Below are positions 8,037 through 14,221 of a DNA stretch of 62,863 bases, piece after piece. How positions within the stretch are numbered: the first letter of the stretch is position 1; the number at the start of each line of letters is the position of its first letter. The position numbers and the translations under genes are program-made. Source of the stretch: CAKOSP01 sp964549115 (GTDB taxonomy: Bacteria > Bacillota_I > Bacilli_A > RF39 > UBA660); assembly GCA_964549115.1 (NCBI GenBank), contig CAZJTX010000002.1:1-62863 (forward strand), written 5' to 3'. Below the pieces are notes generated by a model. That model did not search any database and had not been told where the DNA came from. It was given only the letters and a program-made list of their open reading frames with translations.

Positions 8037-9298
8037 TCTAAAGTCTCCTTTACTATTGCGTTAATACTACCTTGTTCAAATCTTATATTAACTATATCAT
8101 CTTTTTTTAACTTTTTACTACTTATTACTACCTTATCATTATGTTTTACAACTGAATATCCTTTTTTCAATATATTAAGAGGATTCAAATTTTTTAAATT
8201 AATTATATATTTATCTAATATATTACTATGAGATTCAATTATTTTAAGTGGATTCATCATTACATATGATGATTTTAAATTATTTAATTTATTGTTATTA
8301 TTATCCAGTATATTTTTAATTATATTATTAATGTTAGTATTTAATGTGTCTAATTTTTGAACTTTAATTTCATACATCGATAATGGGTTATTTAATATAT
8401 AATTTGTTTTTAAGTTTTTCAATTCTAAATATTTAGTATTTACTGTATTTTTTATATTTTTATTTAACCTTATGTGAAATTGATTAATATAATTAGATAA
8501 ATCAATTATTGATGGTACTGCTAGTTCTGCTGCTGCAGTCGGTGTGGGAGCCCTTAAGTCCGCAACATAGTCTGATATTGTAAAGTCTATTTCGTGGCCT
8601 ACAGCACTTATTATTGGGGTTTTTGCCTTAAATATCTCTCTTGCTACTATTTCTTCATTAAATGGCCATAAATCTTCAATAGACCCACCGCCCCTACCTA
8701 ATATAATGGTATCTAAATTATATGTATCAGCTAATTTTAAGTTAGATACTATATCACTAGCTGCTGCGTCTCCTTGTACTAATGAAGGAAATAATATTAT
8801 TTCAACTAATGGGTACCTTCTTTTAATAGTGGTAATTATATCTTTTATAGCCGCACCTGTTTTAGCAGTTATAACTCCAATTTTCTCTGGATATTTAGGA
8901 ATAGGTTTTTTATGTTCTTTTTTAAATAAACCTTCTTCATCTAATTTCTTTTTTAACTTTTCAAATTCTAAATATAAATTACCCAACCCATCTAGTTGCA
9001 TTTCATTAACATATATTTGATAAGAGCCATGTGCGGGATATGCTGATACCCTTCCTATGACCAAAACATTCATACCATCTTCAGCATCAAAGTTTACTTT
9101 GCCAGAAGCTGATCTAAACATAACAGCATTAATTCTAGATTCCTCATCTTTTAAACTAAAATACCAGTGACCTGATGCGTGTTTAGTTAAATTTGATATT
9201 TCACCTTTTAAAAATACATAAGAAAGATTAGAATCTTTTTCTAATACATTCTTAATATAAAAATTTAATTTAGATACGGTTATATATTCTTTATTCAT
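8033..9298 (-). CDS. xseA: Exodeoxyribonuclease VII large subunit
   Basis: The 421-residue protein begins with an OB-fold (ITVSKLNFYIKNVLE, then LKGEISNLTKHASGHWYFSLKD). The catalytic domain shows GVITAKTGAAIKDI, ILGRGGGSIEDLWPFNEE and AVGHEIDFTISDYVADLRAPTPTAAAE. The C-terminal part is a coiled coil, as in the family. With XseB it degrades single-stranded DNA in repair and recombination. It overlaps nusB by 8 bases and xseB by 4. Length and start agree with other Firmicute XseA proteins. Confidence 0.97.
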   Translation of the reverse strand: MNKEYITVSKLNFYIKNVLEKDSNLSYVFLKGEISNLTKHASGHWYFSLKDEESRINAVMFRSASGKVNFDAEDGMNVLVIGRVSAYPAHGSYQIYVNEMQLDGLGNLYLEFEKLKKKLDEEGLFKKEHKKPIPKYPEKIGVITAKTGAAIKDIITTIKRRYPLVEIILFPSLVQGDAAASDIVSNLKLADTYNLDTIILGRGGGSIEDLWPFNEEIVAREIFKAKTPIISAVGHEIDFTISDYVADLRAPTPTAAAELAVPSIIDLSNYINQFHIRLNKNIKNTVNTKYLELKNLKTNYILNNPLSMYEIKVQKLDTLNTNINNIIKNILDNNNNKLNNLKSSYVMMNPLKIIESHSNILDKYIINLKNLNPLNILKKGYSVVKHNDKVVISSKKLKKDDIVNIRFEQGSINAIVKETLE

Positions 9299-9692
9299 AA
9301 TCTTCTTCTTTTATTATTGTATCTAGTGTTGCATTTATTATTTTTCTTACTGAATCATCACTATATTTTTTTGCTAACTCTACAGCTTCATTAATAACAA
9401 CAATCTCAGGTGTATCCATATGTAACAGCTCGTATATAGCAATTTCTAATATAGCTTTTCCAGTTTTATCTATTCTATCCATTGTCCAATTTTTTAAATA
9501 TTTGTTAGCTAATGTATTTAAATCACTTTGTTTTTCTAAAATTCCATGAATCAATTCATTTGAAAAATTATTATCAATCTTAATGTGTTCTTTAATTAAC
9601 TCATCTAAAACATAATCAACATCTTTTTCTTGATGTATGTTTACTTGATATAAAATTATCATTACTTTTTCTCTTAATTCACTACGATTCAT
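9291..9692 (-). CDS. nusB: Transcription antitermination factor NusB
   Basis: This 133-residue all-helical protein matches NusB (MNRSELREKVMIILYQVNI; WTMDRIDKTGKAILEIAIYELLHMDTPEIVVINEAVELAKKYSDD). NusB with NusE binds boxA RNA in rRNA antitermination and also aids rRNA maturation. It is first in the nusB-xseA-xseB-proS-nudix operon. GGAG precedes the ATG, and an extended -10 (TGTTATAAT, 9709-9717) lies directly upstream. Confidence 0.96.
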   Translation of the reverse strand: MNRSELREKVMIILYQVNIHQEKDVDYVLDELIKEHIKIDNNFSNELIHGILEKQSDLNTLANKYLKNWTMDRIDKTGKAILEIAIYELLHMDTPEIVVINEAVELAKKYSDDSVRKIINATLDTIIKEEDYE

Positions 9693-9708
9693 TTAATCTC
9701 CAATTAAC

Positions 9709-9717
9709 ATTATAACA
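9709..9717 (-). promoter_or_regulatory. Extended -10 promoter of the nusB operon
   Basis: Minus-strand TGT-TATAAT with no good -35 element. It would start transcription about 10 bases before the nusB Shine-Dalgarno. The remaining ~150 bases up to 9868 are AT-rich and show only an inverted repeat (TTTCCATT 9781-9788 with AATGGAAA 9828-9835). Confidence 0.5.
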
Positions 9718-9868
9718 AACTGTAATATTTTATTCATTTGATATAACATCCATATCTATTTTATCATTTATACCCTTAAATTTCCATTAAAACAAATTGA
9801 TTAAACGTAGTATAAATTTAGATAAAAAATGGAAAATATAATTTTCTGACTTTTAACTTCAGAGCCTA

Positions 9869-10621
9869 TTATGTAATATTATTAGTTTTCACAAATGTGT
9901 CAATTACTTTTAACATAGCTTTAATGTTAAATTCATTTATATATCCGATTTTTTCTGTCCTATTATGTATTTTTTCTGTTTTATATCCCTTAATCATGTA
10001 TTTATCGAAACCAAAATAAATAGTTGAATAATCAGTCAACAACTCGTTTTCATGTTCATTCGATAAATAAAGCCCACTTTGATATAAACTATGGTGCATG
10101 CATTCATGACAAATAATGGCCATGATTTGAGCGAATGAATATGATTCCTTAATATTTATAATTATATTTATTGAGCTAAAAGACTTATGATAAAAACCCG
10201 CATGCTTTTCTGTTTCTTTAATATCTTTATTTACTACAACATCTACCTTTTCATATTTAAGATTTAGATATGAAAATATTTTATATACAATTGATTTTAT
10301 CGCTTTAGGGTGATAATGACTTTCAATAAGTAATATTTCGTCATCTACGGATAAATTAAATTTAGTAAATTTTTTTCGCTTGAAATGCATATTTAATATA
10401 TCAAAGTATTTTTTCGCTGCTTTATTATTCTCAATTACAGATTTTATATTTTTAATTGGAGATGACTTGACGGACTTTTTATCATCAAGTATCAAAATTC
10501 CAATTAAGGCTATCGGAAACAAAAAGGAACCTATAATCCACCAGACCCAAAAATTATATCCCTTATCTTTTGCCATATAGCCAGGAATTAACCCCAGTAA
10601 AAGTAAAATAAACAAACCCAT
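9869..10621 (-). CDS. Membrane-anchored zinc metallopeptidase-like protein
   Basis: The 250-residue protein has two N-terminal hydrophobic segments (about residues 2-16 and 24-46) with a PGYMAKDKGYNFW turn between them. A soluble domain then carries a zincin motif, HECMHH, at about residue 170. An acidic NEHENELLTDYSTIYFGF segment roughly 20 residues later could supply the third zinc ligand, as in gluzincin-like families. GGAGG precedes the ATG. It stands alone between the nusB operon and the lipoprotein genes. Substrate unknown. The motif supports a peptidase fold but not a specific role. Confidence 0.7.
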   Translation of the reverse strand: MGLFILLLLGLIPGYMAKDKGYNFWVWWIIGSFLFPIALIGILILDDKKSVKSSPIKNIKSVIENNKAAKKYFDILNMHFKRKKFTKFNLSVDDEILLIESHYHPKAIKSIVYKIFSYLNLKYEKVDVVVNKDIKETEKHAGFYHKSFSSINIIINIKESYSFAQIMAIICHECMHHSLYQSGLYLSNEHENELLTDYSTIYFGFDKYMIKGYKTEKIHNRTEKIGYINEFNIKAMLKVIDTFVKTNNIT

Positions 10622-10711
10622 ATTTAACTGCCTCCATTATAATTATGTGTTACATAAAACTCTAACTATAATATATCATTTATTTTACTTATTCTCTAAT
10701 ACATAATTAAA

Positions 10712-10740
10712 AAAGATTAAGAAGTTTAATCTTAATCTTT
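10712..10740 (-). terminator. Terminator after lipoprotein gene 10748-11266
   Basis: AAAGATTAAG (10712-10721) pairs with CTTAATCTTT (10731-10740), followed on the minus strand by a T-rich tract (TTTTAATTATG). Confidence 0.7.
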
Positions 10741-10747
10741 ATAAAGT

Positions 10748-11266
10748 TTAATAATTCCATTTATCAAGATCTACTATAACAAAGTAAGAACGTCCTGGTG
10801 TATCTGGATTAACATCTCCAGCAATATTTTCAGACTCATCATTTTGCACCATTACTACTTTGGCTTTTGTACTTACCATAATTTGAAAAGTTCTAGCGTA
10901 TGTATTCTCTTCATCTATTTCAATACCTAATTTTTGTAATTCTGTTTTAAAATATTCGACAAGTTCATTTCCAGTAGCGTTAGAATCAAACCACCATGTA
11001 CGAGAATTATATTCTGTATATGAAGGCATCGTAAGAGTCATATCCGAACCAGGATAAATTGGTAATTTATTAGGTAAGATTTCCTCCGGATTAATGTCAT
11101 CTATACCTGCGTCTTCACGCTGTATTTGATCAACTGTTTCTTTAAGTTGATTCTTAATAATATCCATCGCTGGGTTGTCAGAATCTTTAAACTGATTTTT
11201 ACTATTGCAACCCGTCAAGGTAAAAACAAGGATAATACTCATTATTATGGCAATAAATTTTCTCAT
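10748..11266 (-). CDS. Lipoprotein, member 1 of a three-gene paralogous family
   Basis: The 172-residue protein starts at the ATG at 11266, which has AAGGAGAG upstream; a longer reading from 11305 has none. It has a signal peptide and lipobox (FTLTGC), so it should be lipid-anchored outside the membrane. The mature part has the family landmarks LPIYPGS, a WWFD strand, YFKTELQKLG and the C-terminal DTPGRSYF..DLDKWN. It is paralogous to the genes at 11379 and 11910. It has its own promoter (11296-11324) and terminator. No known domain is recognised. The alternating beta-strand/helix pattern suggests a small sensor-like or binding fold. Confidence 0.8.
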   Translation of the reverse strand: MRKFIAIIMSIILVFTLTGCNSKNQFKDSDNPAMDIIKNQLKETVDQIQREDAGIDDINPEEILPNKLPIYPGSDMTLTMPSYTEYNSRTWWFDSNATGNELVEYFKTELQKLGIEIDEENTYARTFQIMVSTKAKVVMVQNDESENIAGDVNPDTPGRSYFVIVDLDKWNY

Positions 11267-11295
11267 AATAATCTCTCCTTCCATTTCTTGCATAG

Positions 11296-11324
11296 AGTAT
11301 ACCACGAGAATCTTACAATGTAAA
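11296..11324 (-). promoter_or_regulatory. Promoter of lipoprotein gene 10748-11266
   Basis: Minus strand: TTTACA (11324-11319), 17-bp spacer, TATACT (11301-11296). The same layout, with the same flanking bases, recurs upstream of the third paralogue at 12454-12482. Confidence 0.7.
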
Positions 11325-11331
11325 ATTAAAA

Positions 11332-11360
11332 AAGACTAGAAAATTGATTTCCTAGTCTCT
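11332..11360 (-). terminator. Terminator after lipoprotein gene 11379-11858
   Basis: AGACTAG (11333-11339) pairs with CTAGTCT (11352-11358), with further A/T pairing inside and TTTTTTAATTTT after it on the minus strand. The T-run abuts the next promoter. Confidence 0.75.
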
Positions 11361-11378
11361 ATAAATACTTGTTATAAA

Positions 11379-11858
11379 TTAACGACTATTCCATTTATCA
11401 AGATTTATCTGAATCGTATAATCTCGTCCTGGTGTATTACTATCAACTTCATCTGGTAAAGTATCACGATTTGATTTGAAAATAGATGAATATGACACCA
11501 TAATATCAGAATCAGTTGTAGAGAGTGTAAAATACCTATCAAATATATCTTCTTTTTCAAATGTATAACCTAGTTTTGTAAGTTCTGTTTTATAATATTC
11601 AATAATTTCATTAGCACTACCAGTTGTACTATAAGCCCACGACCAATAAGTGCTATCTTCATCCTCTACTACAGTAACTTCATAATCTCTATTTAATACA
11701 GCTCCAGGATAAATTGGTAATCCACTTGGTTCTACCTTTATCGGAACATAGTCATTAGATGTTTTTTTCTTTTTAACATTGGTTGAATCTTTATCACCAC
11801 ATCCAGTTAATGTGAAAATCAAAACAACACTCAATAATATAGCAAATACTTTTTTCAA
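11379..11858 (-). CDS. Lipoprotein, member 2 of the paralogous family
   Basis: The 159-residue protein uses a TTG start at 11858, supported by AAAGGAG eight bases upstream and by alignment with MKKLMAMLLS in its paralogue. It has a signal peptide with lipobox FTLTGC. Family landmarks are LPIYPGAVL, the WSWAYST strand, IIEYYKTELTKLGY and NTPGRDYTIQINLDKWNSR. It lies 51 bases downstream of gene 11910 with no clear terminator between, so the two are probably co-transcribed. Function unknown. Confidence 0.8.
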   Translation of the reverse strand: MKKVFAILLSVVLIFTLTGCGDKDSTNVKKKKTSNDYVPIKVEPSGLPIYPGAVLNRDYEVTVVEDEDSTYWSWAYSTTGSANEIIEYYKTELTKLGYTFEKEDIFDRYFTLSTTDSDIMVSYSSIFKSNRDTLPDEVDSNTPGRDYTIQINLDKWNSR

Positions 11859-11909
11859 CTTTATTCTCCTTTCTATTTTAATATTTTGGATAAATAATTT
11901 GACTAATTA

Positions 11910-12425
11910 TTAATATCTGCTATTCCAAATATCAATATTTACATTAACAAAGTAGTTACGTCCTGATGTATCAGAAGTAACACCTTCAGGTAATTCTTCA
12001 GTATCGACATAGGAAATACTAATTAAAATTCTATCTGTTTTTACTGGATCCCATACCATTACAGCAAATGTACCATCAGCTAAATATGTACCAAGTCCCT
12101 CTACTTCAAATCCCATATTAGTAAATTCTGTTTTATAAAATTCATAAATTTCAGTTGCATTAGCATTAGTCTGGTAATACCATTTTAAATAAACATCGTC
12201 TTTATAAATTGCATAACCTACATCACCATATCTTTTTGCACCTGGATAAATTGCAATATTTTTAGGAATTGCATAATTTTTGTATTTACTAGGAACTTTT
12301 GTTTGTGTTGATTTAGTACTTGTTTTAATATCATCAGTAGCTCCCTCAGTTTTTTCACTATCTTTACAACCTGTTAAAGTAAATATTAATACAACACTTA
12401 ACAACATAGCCATTAGTTTTTTCAT
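11910..12425 (-). CDS. Lipoprotein, member 3 of the paralogous family
   Basis: The 171-residue protein starts at ATG 12425 behind AAAGGAG. Signal peptide and lipobox FTLTGC are followed by a Lys/Thr/Ser-rich linker. The shared domain then shows IAIYPGAKR, a LKWYYQTN strand, EIYEFYKTEFTNMGF and DTSGRNYFVNVNIDIWNSRY. It is the first gene of a likely two-gene transcript with 11379. Its promoter at 12454-12482 nearly duplicates that of member 1, showing that the duplication included control DNA. Function unknown. Confidence 0.8.
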   Translation of the reverse strand: MKKLMAMLLSVVLIFTLTGCKDSEKTEGATDDIKTSTKSTQTKVPSKYKNYAIPKNIAIYPGAKRYGDVGYAIYKDDVYLKWYYQTNANATEIYEFYKTEFTNMGFEVEGLGTYLADGTFAVMVWDPVKTDRILISISYVDTEELPEGVTSDTSGRNYFVNVNIDIWNSRY

Positions 12426-12453
12426 GATAAATCTCCTTTCATTTCTTGCTTAG

Positions 12454-12482
12454 AGTGTATCATAATGAACTTATAATGTAAA
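12454..12482 (-). promoter_or_regulatory. Promoter of lipoprotein genes 11910-12425 and 11379-11858
   Basis: Minus strand: TTTACA (12482-12477), 17-bp spacer, TACACT (12459-12454). It starts within the T-run of the upstream gene's terminator. Confidence 0.7.
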
Positions 12483-12518
12483 ATTAAAAAAGACCAAAAT
12501 TTGGTCTTTTTTAATTTA
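12481..12518 (-). terminator. Terminator after the CBM_X2-type surface protein gene
   Basis: AAATTAAAAAAGACCAAA and its complement form a near-perfect hairpin around a minimal loop, with T-runs on both strands. It separates the gene at 12526 from the lipoprotein genes. Confidence 0.8.
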
Positions 12519-12525
12519 TTTTTTA

Positions 12526-13854
12526 TTATATTACTTTATATTTTCTTTTATATAATAAACCTAATGACAATGATACAAGTGATACAAGTGATACAATTAA
12601 AATGATTAAATAATAATTAAAGTAATCAATTGTTTTAGGTACCGGTGTTCCAGCAGTTGATTTTAACACTTCAAATGATGATTTAACACTACCATTAGCA
12701 AACATGAACTCAATTTCATATTCGCCATCTTTTAAAGTATTTAAGTAAGTATAATTCAATATAATTATAGTTGAACCGTTTTTAACTGCATAATGTTTTG
12801 CATCTAGAACTTCACCATTTACTAAAACTTTATCGAATAAGTAATATTCTGTGTCTATTTTAAATTCTAATTCTTCTTTAGTATTTAAAGCAAATCCTAT
12901 CTCAGGTTTATCTACAATCTTTGGATCTGTAAATTCTGGACTTTGTAATTCTCCTTGCCCGTTATAATAAACCATCACAGTGTAATTCATTTCGTCTTCA
13001 TCATAATAAGCAAATGATTTAAAATTATTCATTAAATCCAAATGTTCTTTAGGGTCCGTAATTTTTCCTATTGGAAACTTTACATCATTAACTGTAAGTG
13101 AAAGAATCTCATCTATGACCATACCTGTTACTTTATAATAATAATGATCTGATTCTGGTAAATTTCCTTCGGTACCATAAGTGTGTTCAACAAACTCTTT
13201 ACTTTCTTTATCAAAAGTTAGTATATAAGGCTCAGCTACGCTACTAAAGTGACCAGGGTTAAAAATTGTCGATCCAAAATGCGTATTAAATGAAACTCCT
13301 GCGTTTAGTTTTGTTGGTAATATAAGGACAAGGTCTGATGGTTTAAATAAACCCTCTCCGTCGCTCAAATCAAAGCTTGCTTCAAGATTCGTATAAGCTA
13401 CGACAATAATTGTCTTATCCTCTTTTGGGGAATAATATGCTCCAGATGAAACAGATAGATCGTTCTTTAATTTTTCTGAATGAGAAATTTCCACAATATC
13501 AAACTCTCTATCATTTACAGAAACACTATCAAAAGATCCTTCTGCCCAAGTGAAAAACACAGCTTGATCATCTTCATACGTATCAGTTTCATCACCAAAG
13601 AAACCCCAAAAACCCCATGGAAGTTTTCTTAAAAAGTTATAACCACTCTTTGATTCATACCAATCAACTAAAGGATCTAAATCAATACCATTTGTGGTAA
13701 CTTCCATCTCCTCCAAATAAGTTTTGATTTGAACTCCCGTTTGAAGTTCTTCTGGTAAGCCACTGATTATTATGCTTTTTGGTTGCGCCCAAACACTTGA
13801 AGCAAAAACGAACATTAGTAGCAATCCTAAAATAAATGTGAACTTTTTCTTCAT
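12526..13854 (-). CDS. Secreted, membrane-tethered surface protein with a CBM_X2-like module
   Basis: The 442-residue protein starts at ATG 13854 (AAGGAGG upstream). It has a signal peptide ending near ASSVWAQ and one C-terminal membrane segment followed by YKRKYKVI, so most of it faces outward. A segment at about residues 335-410 (VLVNGEVLDAKHYAV, then STIIILNYTYLNTLKDGEYEIEF) matches the Ig-like CBM_X2 module of cell-surface proteins. The rest is beta-rich and acidic, with no catalytic motif seen. The C-terminal membrane segment is encoded by a 9-bp tandem repeat. It is monocistronic with a strong promoter. A wall or glycan-binding role is possible but unproven. Confidence 0.75.
   Translation of the reverse strand: MKKKFTFILGLLLMFVFASSVWAQPKSIIISGLPEELQTGVQIKTYLEEMEVTTNGIDLDPLVDWYESKSGYNFLRKLPWGFWGFFGDETDTYEDDQAVFFTWAEGSFDSVSVNDREFDIVEISHSEKLKNDLSVSSGAYYSPKEDKTIIVVAYTNLEASFDLSDGEGLFKPSDLVLILPTKLNAGVSFNTHFGSTIFNPGHFSSVAEPYILTFDKESKEFVEHTYGTEGNLPESDHYYYKVTGMVIDEILSLTVNDVKFPIGKITDPKEHLDLMNNFKSFAYYDEDEMNYTVMVYYNGQGELQSPEFTDPKIVDKPEIGFALNTKEELEFKIDTEYYLFDKVLVNGEVLDAKHYAVKNGSTIIILNYTYLNTLKDGEYEIEFMFANGSVKSSFEVLKSTAGTPVPKTIDYFNYYLIILIVSLVSLVSLSLGLLYKRKYKVI
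12572..12598. repeat. 9-bp tandem repeat inside a membrane-segment coding region
   Basis: GATACAAGT occurs twice in tandem, followed by a third copy GATACAATT. On the minus strand it encodes repeated Val-Ser-Leu in the C-terminal membrane helix of gene 12526-13854. Copy-number change would keep frame and alter helix length by three residues. Confidence 0.8.
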
Positions 13855-13878
13855 ATATAGTATCCTCCTTATAACATT

Positions 13879-13907
13879 ATTATACATTAAAATTATATAT
13901 ATGACAA
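13879..13907 (-). promoter_or_regulatory. Promoter of the CBM_X2-type surface protein gene
   Basis: Minus strand: TTGTCA (13907-13902), 17-bp spacer, TATAAT (13884-13879). Confidence 0.75.
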
Positions 13908-13989
13908 ATTATATTTTTTTAAAGTTAACACTCACCTCAAAATATAAATTATAATTACTTGTTTTTTGTTATATATATGTCATATAAAT

Positions 13990-14165
13990 GCTATTAATAC
14001 TGACCTTTTCTTTTTCTGAAATTTAAATCAGTTTTGCATGGATAAACTCATGTAGCACGTTAATAATCTTCATTATTTCTTACAATTGTTTTACTTTCAA
14101 TTCCTAGTTAATCTTTTTGTATTATATGTCTTAATTCAATAACTTCATTATTTATTTTCCTTTTC
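13990..14165 (-). pseudogene. Possible decayed coding remnant with a zincin-like motif
   Basis: The 366 bases between genes 12526-13854 and ppdK hold no intact gene. On the minus strand, one frame reads NNEVIELRHIIQKD, stop, LGIESKTIVRNNEDY, stop. A shifted frame then reads VLHEFIHAKLI, stop, ISEKEKVSIN. The HExxH motif and the amphipathic, protein-like residues suggest a metallopeptidase gene broken by stops and a frameshift. The signal is short and could be chance. Confidence 0.25.
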
Positions 14166-14186
14166 TTTAAGATTAGTATACCATGT

Positions 14187-14216
14187 AAAAAGACTAAAAA
14201 TAATTTTTAGTCTTTT
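14187..14216 (-). terminator. Terminator after ppdK
   Basis: AAAAGACTAAAAA (14187-14199) pairs with TTTTTAGTCTTTT (14204-14216) around a four-base loop, followed by T residues on the minus strand. Confidence 0.85.
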
Positions 14217-14221
14217 GTTTG

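Noticed and set aside
9781..9835. Inverted repeat TTTCCATT/AATGGAAA as a mobile-element end or terminator
   Set aside because: Arms are short and 39 bases apart, with no T-run, no target duplication and no transposase.
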